Assembly: GCA_047639615.1 (NCBI GenBank)
Contig: JBLIOL010000125.1
Location: 1 to 14,052 of the forward strand
From: CAYWNK01 sp047639615
Lineage (GTDB): Bacteria; Planctomycetota; UBA1135; GCA-002686595
Direction: 5' to 3'
DNA length: 14,052 nt
Position 1 is the stretch's first letter; each line of letters starts with the position of its first letter. Positions 1-5,842 of the stretch are shown here, piece after piece. The notes beneath the pieces are model-generated. The model was not told the DNA's origin. It ran no database searches and saw only the letters and a program-made list of their open reading frames with translations. Position numbers and translations under genes: made by a program.

Positions 1-169
1 GATGGCCGGCCACCGCCTCAAGCGCGGCTCCTACACCTTCCCGGTTGAGCAAAAACTCTTCGACCTCTACGTCCGCGCCACCGGCCAGACGCAGCCCGGT
101 GCCGAAGACCTCTCCGAGGACTACCAACAGCTCCAGCCCGAGACCCACGCTCAAATCACGAGCGAGTAG
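1..169 (+). CDS. 3' end of an unrecognised protein (partial)
   Basis: This is an open frame running in from the left edge and ending at the TAG at 167-169. About 55 residues are visible. They begin with an in-frame ATG at position 2, which is probably an internal Met rather than the start. The peptide reads like the tail of a folded soluble protein: a basic start (GHRLKRGSYTFPVEQKLFDL) followed by a Gln/Glu-rich end (EDYQQLQPETHAQITSE). There is no membrane segment and no motif that I can assign to a family. Codons are GC-rich at third positions like the neighbouring genes, which supports real coding. A strong hairpin follows 16 bases after the stop. The function is unknown. Confidence 0.6.
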   Translation, partial: MAGHRLKRGSYTFPVEQKLFDLYVRATGQTQPGAEDLSEDYQQLQPETHAQITSE

Positions 170-184
170 GTCAGGCCAGCATCA

Positions 185-223
185 GCGCGGGGCGGCAGGA
201 ATCTGATTCCTGCCCCCCCGCGC
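185..223. repeat. Strong hairpin after the first gene (terminator or REP-like palindrome)
   Basis: Two 19-base arms (185-203 and 205-223) pair at 18 of 19 positions around a one-base centre; the core is GGCAGGAATC / GATTCCTGCC. It sits 16 bases after the stop of the leftmost gene, where a terminator would be expected. No T-run follows on the plus strand, so an intrinsic terminator is not certain. A dispersed palindromic repeat placed between genes is the alternative. Confidence 0.6.
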
Positions 224-255
224 TAGTGTGGGAACCATGAGTCAGTTTCGCAGCG

Positions 256-485
256 GTGCACCCTGTCTTCTCCGTGCGCGATGTAGCGGCCACCTCTCGC
301 TTCTTCCAGGAGGTCTTGGGCTTTGCCCCCGCTTTTGACGACGGCGCCTCCCCGCCCATGTACGCCGGCCTACGCCGCGAAGGCGTGGAACGGCCCCTGT
401 CGTGGCGCAGCGCCGACAAATGGAAAGCCCGTTTGGACTCTACGACCCAGACAGCAGCGCGCTGTTCTTCTACGGCGACTGCTAG
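256..485 (+). pseudogene. Decayed glyoxalase/bleomycin-resistance (VOC) family gene
   Basis: The frame from the GTG at 256 gives HPVFSVRDVAATSRFFQEVL followed by GFAPAFDD and PPMYAGLRREGVE. This is the typical first beta-alpha-beta unit of a vicinal-oxygen-chelate protein. Homology in that frame then stops. In another frame, 420-485, the sequence reads ESPFGLYDPDSSALFFYGDC and ends at a TAG (483-485), matching the usual family C-terminus (a 'DPDGNxLxF' strand). Only about 77 codons separate start and stop, against roughly 115-130 in the family. The copy has therefore lost some 40 internal residues and shifted frame. An ATG at 237 (MSQFRS) lies in yet another frame and may be the original start, with a second small indel before 256. 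No function is expected. Identification by residue pattern only. Confidence 0.6.
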
Positions 486-703
486 GCATTGCCAGGTACG
501 GATATAGGCGATTGGGGCCAGGCACAAAGCCACAAACCAGTCCGGCGCCCCCTATAGGCTGCATCCCCTACCATGCAGAACGCTTCGCAAAGCAAACCTG
601 CCTCGGCCCTGCCCCGCTCTCCATGAAACGTCTCTACCGGCCCCGAGACCTCCGCCTTCGCCCGGCCACATCCAGCGACAACGTTCATCTCTACCGCCTT
701 CTC

Positions 704-930
704 GACCATACCGAGCCGCACCAATCGCCGCCGTTTTCTCCGGCTTGCCGGTACTGGGTCTTAACAACCGCCGTTGACTACTCCAGGCACTTGGCGCGTC
801 AACCAGCTGCCGTTCGACCATTCTCGCGGCAGTAGAGGACAGATCCTGTTGCGTCTCGACGGACACATGTCAGGAAAGAGTTCCGACGTGGGTAGGAAAA
901 CAGCGGCGATTGGTGCGGCTCAGTATGGTC
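704..930. repeat. 36-bp imperfect inverted repeat spanning 227 bp
   Basis: The arm at 704-739 is the reverse complement of 895-930 at 33 of 36 positions; the shared core is GGCGATTGGTGCGGCTC. The 155 bp between the arms carry no gene. The layout resembles the ends of a small non-autonomous element, or two oppositely oriented copies of a dispersed repeat. I see no clear target-site duplication outside the arms. In both arms the repeat can be read as a basic peptide (RRLVRL), which could be a remnant of a duplicated coding segment, but there is no family match. Confidence 0.6.
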
Positions 931-946
931 GCGGCTCAGTATGGTC
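915..946. repeat. Perfect 16-bp tandem duplication
   Basis: GCGGCTCAGTATGGTC occurs at 915-930 and again immediately at 931-946 without a mismatch. The first copy is the outer end of the right arm of the inverted repeat at 704-930. The duplication may come from slippage or from imprecise insertion or excision at the arm end. Confidence 0.85.
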
Positions 947-1118
947 AAGAGAACTACCGCCCGCGACGAGTGCGCAATGGCTGGCTCAACACCTGAAAAT
1001 GCTCAGCTAGTCACGTAACCCCGCGCGGATTCCGAACAGGCATCGCGTCCGACTCCGGAAACTCCCGTCCCCGAGCGGTCTACCACCACCCCTGACCAGC
1101 CAGCGCGGCGGCGCCTCC

Positions 1119-1928
1119 CTACCAGTACCGCTCCACGTGCACTTGGCCGGGCGACTTCTTCTTGTGCTCGCGGTAGCCCTCGAGCTCCAAGCCCTTGACC
1201 ATGCCTTCGATCATGGAGGGGTTGCCGCACAGGAAGATGTGCGTGTTCTCGGGCGTCGGCGCATAGCCGGCGTACTCTTCGATGTGCTTCCAGACTTCTT
1301 GGATGCGGCCGGTGGCGCCGTTCCATGTGGCGACCTCATCGGCGGGCCGGCTGACGGCGGGCGTGTAGGAGATGTTCGGGCACATGCGATCCATGGTCAT
1401 GAGCTCGGAGCGATAGCCCAGATCCCAGGAGTGCCGGGCTCCGTGCAGCACAGTGAATTGGCGCTCCCCGCCGCACTGCACATTGCTGCGCAGCATGCTG
1501 ACGAAGGGTGCCAGGCCCGTGCCCGTGGAGATCAAGATCACATGCTTGTCCTCCGGCACCTGGCTGAGCGTGAACATGCCCGTGGCCTTGGGCGAGAGCC
1601 ACACGCCATCCCCCGGCTCGAGGGCGAAGAGGCGCGGGCTGAGGGCGCCTGAAGGGACCATGGACACGTAGAACTCCATGAAGTCCTTCTCCTGCGAGGT
1701 CGAGGCAATGGAGTAGGCGCGCTTGATGAGCTTGTCCGGATCCACGGGCTCATCATCGGGCTCGCTGACCAGACAACGCTTAGCGCTGCCCGGAAGGCCA
1801 AGCACGGAGAACTGACCGGCCTCGTAGTCCGGCAGGTCCCAGCCCTCAGGCACCACCCGCAGGATAATGAGGCCGGGGGATACTTCGATGCGCTGGGCGA
1901 CTATGGCGTTCGTCAGGGTCTTGATCAT
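1119..1928 (-). CDS. fpr: Ferredoxin/flavodoxin--NADP+ reductase
   Basis: This is a 269-aa FAD enzyme of the plant-type, bacterial-class ferredoxin-NADP+ reductases (EC 1.18.1.2). It moves electrons between NADPH and ferredoxin or flavodoxin in the cytoplasm. The FAD-binding barrel carries RAYSIAST, the RxYS flavin motif. The NADP domain starts with ISTGTGLAPFVSML, followed by LHGAR and the nicotinamide-side FLCGNPSMI. The protein ends VERYW, close to the AEHYW terminus of E. coli Fpr, with the aromatic residue that stacks on the flavin. I chose the ATG at 1928, which gives MIKTLTNAIV as in homologues. A GTG at 1949 would add seven residues with no homology expectation. No clear Shine-Dalgarno sequence precedes it. 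It lies downstream of the transhydrogenase operon on the same strand, separated by 301 bp containing a terminator-like hairpin, so it is probably its own unit in the same NADPH economy. Confidence 0.93.
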   Translation of the reverse strand: MIKTLTNAIVAQRIEVSPGLIILRVVPEGWDLPDYEAGQFSVLGLPGSAKRCLVSEPDDEPVDPDKLIKRAYSIASTSQEKDFMEFYVSMVPSGALSPRLFALEPGDGVWLSPKATGMFTLSQVPEDKHVILISTGTGLAPFVSMLRSNVQCGGERQFTVLHGARHSWDLGYRSELMTMDRMCPNISYTPAVSRPADEVATWNGATGRIQEVWKHIEEYAGYAPTPENTHIFLCGNPSMIEGMVKGLELEGYREHKKKSPGQVHVERYW

Positions 1929-2229
1929 GGCAGGTCGGGTTGGATACACCCTACTAGAGGGATTGATGCGCCAACCGATTCAGAGTCTTTACCTATGGCC
2001 CTAAAAGCCCCTGTTGGCCCTCCCCGAAGGCCCTGAAAACTTCTTAGGAAGCTCAGTCACAGTGCGCAGGCAGGCATCGAAAGCCCCACCGTCACAAGCT
2101 TGGACGATCGCGGGGAAAGCGCATGTTGCGCCCGGCCATTTGGCCAGCCGTTCAGGTGAGCGACACTCAACCCCACCAGCCCCTCGGGACTGGTGGGGTT
2201 TCTGTGTGCCTGGCCCCGCGGGGACTCGG
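1929..2229. other. Intergenic region between fpr and the pnt operon
   Basis: These 301 bp hold the 5' side of fpr and the 3' end of the pnt-FUN14 unit. No gene is supported. Visible structures are a small palindrome GGCCATTTGGCC near 2137-2148, the 11-bp-arm hairpin at 2169-2200, the motif TGTGCCTGGCCCC at 2205-2217, and the palindrome CCCCGCGGGG at 2214-2223. I could not find a convincing -35/-10 pair for fpr. Confidence 0.5.
2169..2200 (-). terminator. Terminator-like hairpin after the pnt-FUN14 operon
   Basis: Arms AACCCCACCAG (2169-2179) and CTGGTGGGGTT (2190-2200) are perfect complements of 11 bases, with a 10-base loop that can itself pair CCC with GGG. It begins 29 bases beyond the stop of the FUN14 gene. 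On the minus strand it is followed by TTGAG rather than a long T-run. On the plus strand a TTTCT follows, but no plus-strand gene needs terminating here. The stem is strong enough to act as an end-of-operon terminator or 3' stabiliser. Confidence 0.55.
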
Positions 2230-2832
2230 CTAGCCCTTCTTGAAGCCCGTGAAGAGCCCCAGCGTCGCGAAGCCGGCCGAGGGCAGGCTGCCGGCGATGA
2301 ACTCCTTGAAGCTCACGAAGTCGGCCTTGGCGTGCGCCATGAGGGTGTCGAACCAGCCCTCCATGGCCGTCCAGTCAGGCTCGATCACACCTAGCTTGGC
2401 CAGGCCGAAGAGCGCTAGTCCCAGCAGCCCGATGAAGATCGCCGAGATCTTGAAGAAGGTGCGCAGGGCGTAGCCCATGCAGAAGGCCAAGAAGAAGCTG
2501 AAACCTCCCTTCACGAAGAAGGGCGACCAGGTGCTGGCCGAGGTGACGGACTCTTCTTCAGGCTCGGGAGCCGACGCATCCTCCGACTCGCCGCCCCAGG
2601 TACCGCCACTGCTCACCAAGCTCGAGGACTTGAGCATGTCCTCACCGCCCGCCGGCATGGACATGGAAGCCACGTCGGCCTGGCTGTCCGCGGGTTCTTC
2701 AGCTACCGACCCCAGAGCGAAGCCCACGCCAATGAAAGCCACCGCCATGAGCAGCAAGGCCTTCTGCCAGCCCGCGAGGGCAAGCTTGCTGGCCTCAACG
2801 GATTCCTCAGCTTCAACTTCGTGATCAGACAT
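2230..2832 (-). CDS. FUN14-domain membrane protein
   Basis: This 200-aa membrane protein has an acidic cytosol-like start (residues 1-15), a hydrophobic helix at about 22-44, and a Ser/Glu-rich linker at about 45-102. A C-terminal region at about 105-200 matches the FUN14 family (FUNDC1-like). The evidence for that match is GGFSFFLAFCMGYALRTFFK, a second helix at about 129-148 leading to GVIEPDW, and the family-typical ending SLPSAGFATLGLFTGFKKG. Bacterial FUN14 proteins have no firmly established role; in eukaryotes the family includes the mitochondrial mitophagy receptor FUNDC1. The usual bacterial member is little more than the C-terminal domain, so the extra N-terminal helix and 55-residue linker are notable. 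The ATG at 2832 is preceded by AGGAAACC and lies 6 bases after the pntB stop, so translation is probably coupled to pntB. This suggests a partner or accessory role for the transhydrogenase (inference). Confidence 0.75.
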   Translation of the reverse strand: MSDHEVEAEESVEASKLALAGWQKALLLMAVAFIGVGFALGSVAEEPADSQADVASMSMPAGGEDMLKSSSLVSSGGTWGGESEDASAPEPEEESVTSASTWSPFFVKGGFSFFLAFCMGYALRTFFKISAIFIGLLGLALFGLAKLGVIEPDWTAMEGWFDTLMAHAKADFVSFKEFIAGSLPSAGFATLGLFTGFKKG

Positions 2833-2841
2833 GGTTTCCTA
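2833..2841 (-). promoter_or_regulatory. Ribosome binding site of the FUN14 gene fused to the pntB stop
   Basis: On the minus strand the sequence reads TAGGAAACC-ATG. The pntB stop TAG (2841-2839) supplies the first bases of the AGGA element for the next gene. A ribosome ending pntB would stand directly on the start site, so the two proteins are expected to be made in linked amounts. Confidence 0.6.
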
Positions 2842-4260
2842 GAGCTCCTTCACGGCAGACAGCAGGTTCGTGACCATGGCCTTGCCATCCCCGAAGAGCA
2901 TCATGGTGCTGGGCTCGTAGAAGAGGTCGTTGTCGACCCCCGCATAGCCCGGAGAGAGCGAGCGCTTGACGATCATGACCGTGCGCGCCTTGTCCACGTC
3001 CAGGATCGGCATGCCTCCCAAGGGCCCGCCAGGATCGGTCTTGGCGGCCGGGTTGACCGTGTCGTTCGCACCCACCACCAGGGCCACATCGCACTCCGAG
3101 AAGGAGGCATTGATGGCGTCCAGGTCGTAGAGCTGCTCGTAGGGCACGTTGGCCTCGGCCAGCAGCACGTTCATGTGGCCGGGCATACGCCCCGCCACCG
3201 GGTGGATACCGAAGCGCACCTCGGTGCCGCGCCGCTCGAGCTCTTCCGTGAGCTCGCGCACCGCGTGCTGGGACTGGGAGACCGCCATGCCGTAACCCGG
3301 CACGATGATCACCAGACGCGCCCCGTCGAAGGCCATGGCGGCCTCCTCGGCATCGTAGCCACGGGCGCTGCGCTTCTCGCCGGTTCCCGACGCAGCCGCC
3401 GCACCGAAGGACTTGAACATCACGTCCAAGAACTTGCGGTTCATGGCCTTGCACATGATCGCGGTCAGGATCAAACCCGCGGCGCCAACCAAGGCACCCG
3501 AGATGATCAGCGCATCATTGTTCACCACGAAGCCCGTGGCCGAAGCCGCCAAGCCCGAGAGCGAGTTCAGGAAGGAGATCACCACGGGCATGTCCGCGCC
3601 GCCGATGGGCCAGACGAAGACCAAGCCCAGGAGGCAGGTCACCACGATCATCCCCACCAGCAGCGGGATGGAGGACGGCGTAGCGAAGAGCAGCGCGGCC
3701 AAGGCCAGAGCAGCAAGCAGCAGCAGCGCCTTGATGAAGTTCACGCCGCCGAAGGGCGGGCCGCCCTTGATGGTGCCGTTGAGCTTGAGCATGGCGACCA
3801 AGCTGCCCGTGAGCGTGAGCCAGCCGATGATCGAACTAGCAGCAGCGCCAAACAGGAATACGTTGCGCCCGAGCAGTGCCTCTGCGCTGCCCATCTCGCC
3901 GGAGTAGCTAACGCCCATGCGGACCAGCTCGGCGCTGGCCACGAGAGCCGAAGCCGCGCCGCCGAAGCCATTGAGCAAGGCAACCATCTCCGGCATGCCG
4001 GTCATGGCCACACGCTTGGCCATTACAGCGCCAATGATGCTGCCGACCGCCAAGCCGCTGATGATCAGAGCGGTTCCGTGGAAGCCTTCCACGGCCCCCA
4101 TCTTCACCAAGCAGGCGACCACAGCCACGAGCATGCCGAGCGCGCCGATCGCATTACCCCGGGGCGCCGTACGCGGCGACCCGAGCTTCTTCAAACCGAC
4201 GATGAAAAGTACAGCGGCCAGGACAAAGCCCAGGTCCGCGATAGCGGGAGTCCAATCCAT
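2839..4260 (-). CDS. pntB: NAD(P) transhydrogenase, beta subunit
   Basis: PntB, 473 aa, forms most of the proton channel (domain II) and all of the NADP(H)-binding domain III. The complex couples inward proton flow to hydride transfer from NADH to NADP+. Residues 1-270 carry about nine hydrophobic helices, including ADMPVVISFLNSLSGLAAS. Domain III (about 308-473) has every expected element: PGYGMAVSQSQHAV, GIHPVAGRMPGHMN, GANDTVNPAA, GMPILDVDKA and KRSLSPGYAGVDNDLFY. At the site of the channel His91 of E. coli PntB this protein has Asn (about residue 97, in MVALLNGFGG). The start ATG at 4260 lies 3 bases after the pntAb stop, and GGGGAG stands 7 bases upstream, inside the end of pntAb. Confidence 0.97.
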   Translation of the reverse strand: MDWTPAIADLGFVLAAVLFIVGLKKLGSPRTAPRGNAIGALGMLVAVVACLVKMGAVEGFHGTALIISGLAVGSIIGAVMAKRVAMTGMPEMVALLNGFGGAASALVASAELVRMGVSYSGEMGSAEALLGRNVFLFGAAASSIIGWLTLTGSLVAMLKLNGTIKGGPPFGGVNFIKALLLLAALALAALLFATPSSIPLLVGMIVVTCLLGLVFVWPIGGADMPVVISFLNSLSGLAASATGFVVNNDALIISGALVGAAGLILTAIMCKAMNRKFLDVMFKSFGAAAASGTGEKRSARGYDAEEAAMAFDGARLVIIVPGYGMAVSQSQHAVRELTEELERRGTEVRFGIHPVAGRMPGHMNVLLAEANVPYEQLYDLDAINASFSECDVALVVGANDTVNPAAKTDPGGPLGGMPILDVDKARTVMIVKRSLSPGYAGVDNDLFYEPSTMMLFGDGKAMVTNLLSAVKEL

Positions 4261-4263
4261 GAC

Positions 4264-4581
4264 CTAGCTCCCCTTCTTCTTCGACTTAAACATCTCGAGC
4301 ATGCGCCCGGTGACCATAAAGCCACCGACCACATTGACGGTCGCCAGCACCAGCGCCAGGAACCCGAGGATTCCCGCCGAGACGTTACGACCGCCTTCCA
4401 GCTCCAGGTTGACGGCCATCAGGGCGCCCACCACGGTGATGCCGGAAATGGCGTTGGCGCCACTCATTAGCGGAGTGTGCAGGGTCGGCGGAACCTTCGA
4501 GATCAGCTCGAAGCCCAGGAAGATAGCGAGCACGAGCACGGTGATCGATCCGATCAGCGCCCCGGCAGTAAGAGAGATCAA
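4264..4581 (-). CDS. pntAb: NAD(P) transhydrogenase, alpha subunit 2 (membrane part)
   Basis: This is a 105-aa membrane subunit, corresponding to the C-terminal three or four helices of the fused PntA of E. coli. It contributes helices to the proton channel. Diagnostic segments are IFLGFELISKVPPTLHTPLM, SGANAISGITVVGALM and a last helix ending in a Lys-rich tail (FKSKKKGS). I propose the TTG at 4581-4579 as start. It overlaps the pntAa stop as TTGA, gives the length normal for the family, and has AAAAGG seven bases upstream. An in-frame extension further upstream (to about 4629) would encode a charged, non-conserved leader lying inside pntAa and is unlikely. CTG or GTG codons further in, such as the GTG before LVLAIFLGF, are less likely alternatives. 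Confidence 0.92.
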   Translation of the reverse strand: MISLTAGALIGSITVLVLAIFLGFELISKVPPTLHTPLMSGANAISGITVVGALMAVNLELEGGRNVSAGILGFLALVLATVNVVGGFMVTGRMLEMFKSKKKGS

Positions 4582-5693
4582 GCGAGTGCCTTTTGGATCC
4601 GGTCGTTGGTGACTTTGCCTTCGTGGCAAACCAGAGGGGCAGCGAGGACTTCGTTCTCGAGATCGAGCGCGACGTTGCCTTCCTCGAGCAGCTCCCCGAG
4701 GAAAGAGACCAGGTTGTTCGAGTAGAGCAGGCTGGTGGTGCCGGCCACTGTGGCCGGAATGTTGACGGGGCCCATCAGGGTCACGCCGTGCTTGACCACC
4801 GTTTCGCCTTTCTCCGTGAGCGCGCAGTTGCCACCGCTCTCCGCAGCCATGTCGACGATCACGCTGCCGGGCTTCATGCCCTCGACCACCTCGGCCGGGA
4901 TCAAGAGCGGCGCGCGCCGTCCAGGTACGTTGGCGGTAGTGATGACAGCATCCGCGTTCTGAATCACCTCCGCCATGAGCTTCGCCTGCAAGGTCTTCTG
5001 CTCGTCGGTCAGTTCCTTCGCGTAACCACCCGCGTCCTGCGCATCGCCGATGCCCAGGTCGAATTCGATGAAGCGCCCGCCGCAGCTCTCGACCTGCTCC
5101 TTGGTATCGGAACGAATGTCGTAAGCCTCCACCACCGCGCCCAGTCGGCGCGCGGTCGCGATCGCTTGCAAGCCAGCAACACCAGCGCCGAGCACAAAGA
5201 CCTTGGCCGGTCGCACCGTACCCGCAGCCGTCATCATCAGCGGCATCAGCTTCGGCAATTGGTTCGCAGCCATGAGCACCGCCTTGTAGCCCGCCACGTT
5301 CGCCATGGACGAGAGCACATCCATGGACTGGGCGCGACTGATGCGCGGCATGAACTCGAGCGCAAAAGCGGTCACGCCGGCCTTGGCTAGCTCCGCAATG
5401 CGCTTAGGTTTGGAAAGCGGCTCGGGCATGCACACCAGCACCTGGCCGGAGCTCAGCTCGCTCGTCGCGGGTACGCCAACCGACAGCACCAGCTCAGCAC
5501 CCAGGGCCTCCGAGCGGTCCACCAGCTTGGCACCCTTGCCCTCGTAGGCTGCGTCGGGAAAGCCACTGGCCAATCCCGCTCCACGCTCTACCAGGACTTC
5601 GAGGCCCGCTCGGGCCAACTTCGGAACAGTCTCGGGGACAGCCGCCACTCGGGTCTCGCCGGGCTCGGCTTCCTTCGGAATTCCTACACGCAT
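4578..5693 (-). CDS. pntAa: NAD(P) transhydrogenase, alpha subunit 1 (NAD(H)-binding domain)
   Basis: This 371-aa soluble domain I binds NAD(H) and donates the hydride to NADP+ on PntB. It belongs to the alanine dehydrogenase/PNT family. It opens with the family N-terminus MRVGIPKEAEPGETRVA, then ALEFMPRISRAQSMD near 111-125. The Rossmann nucleotide site is VLGAGVAGLQAIATARRLGA at 167-186, with the adenine-ribose acidic residue in AYDIR. ITTANVPGRRAPLLI, VDMAAESGGNC and GPVNIPATVAGTTSLLYSNN follow. The absence of membrane helices shows the three-subunit (AaAbB) arrangement known from Rhodospirillum rubrum rather than the fused E. coli form. It is the first gene of the operon. The ATG at 5693 has no evident Shine-Dalgarno sequence. 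A perfect dyad at 5731-5747 lies in its leader. Confidence 0.96.
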   Translation of the reverse strand: MRVGIPKEAEPGETRVAAVPETVPKLARAGLEVLVERGAGLASGFPDAAYEGKGAKLVDRSEALGAELVLSVGVPATSELSSGQVLVCMPEPLSKPKRIAELAKAGVTAFALEFMPRISRAQSMDVLSSMANVAGYKAVLMAANQLPKLMPLMMTAAGTVRPAKVFVLGAGVAGLQAIATARRLGAVVEAYDIRSDTKEQVESCGGRFIEFDLGIGDAQDAGGYAKELTDEQKTLQAKLMAEVIQNADAVITTANVPGRRAPLLIPAEVVEGMKPGSVIVDMAAESGGNCALTEKGETVVKHGVTLMGPVNIPATVAGTTSLLYSNNLVSFLGELLEEGNVALDLENEVLAAPLVCHEGKVTNDRIQKALA

Positions 5694-5730
5694 AAGGGCT
5701 CGGTCTCAGCGGACCAGGGACGCAAGGGGT

Positions 5731-5747
5731 GATCCAGGAGCTGGATC
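5731..5747. promoter_or_regulatory. Perfect dyad in the pntAa leader (operator or hairpin candidate)
   Basis: GATCCAG-GAG-CTGGATC is a perfect 7-base inverted repeat with a 3-base centre, ending 38 bases upstream of the pntAa start. It lies in the 149-bp gap between the aminotransferase stop and pntAa. Its position fits an operator or a leader hairpin. No regulator is known from this window and no convincing promoter could be placed beside it. Confidence 0.4.
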
Positions 5748-5842
5748 GGGGCTACAAAAGTACACACCGGGGCCAATACTGGAAGCGGGTTGCGCCGGCA
5801 GTTTTCCCCAGCGCCCCTAAGTGCCATGAACGGCCCTGCGTA

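Larger units (their letters stand above)
486..1118. other. Non-coding, degraded stretch with repeats
   Basis: No convincing gene lies between the VOC pseudogene and the fpr stop codon. Open frames here overlap on several strands, are rich in Arg/Pro/Ser and show no family motif. The stretch contains GGGGCCAGGCACA at 514-526, which is the reverse complement of TGTGCCTGGCCCC at 2205-2217. It also holds the inverted repeat 704-739/895-930, a short palindrome at 741-752 (CCGGC-TT-GCCGG) and a tandem duplication at 915-946. Together with the pseudogene this suggests a decay zone or an old insertion site. Confidence 0.6.

Noticed and set aside
482..724. An 80-codon minus-strand open frame that starts near one arm of the inverted repeat
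   Set aside because: It contains a basic start (VRLGMVEKAVEMNVV) but no recognisable family, no start context, and lies in an obviously degraded stretch.
2821..4470. A 549-codon plus-strand open frame across pntB
   Set aside because: It is a His/Arg/Gln/Asp-rich antisense shadow of the GC-rich pntB and pntAb genes, with no protein-family pattern.
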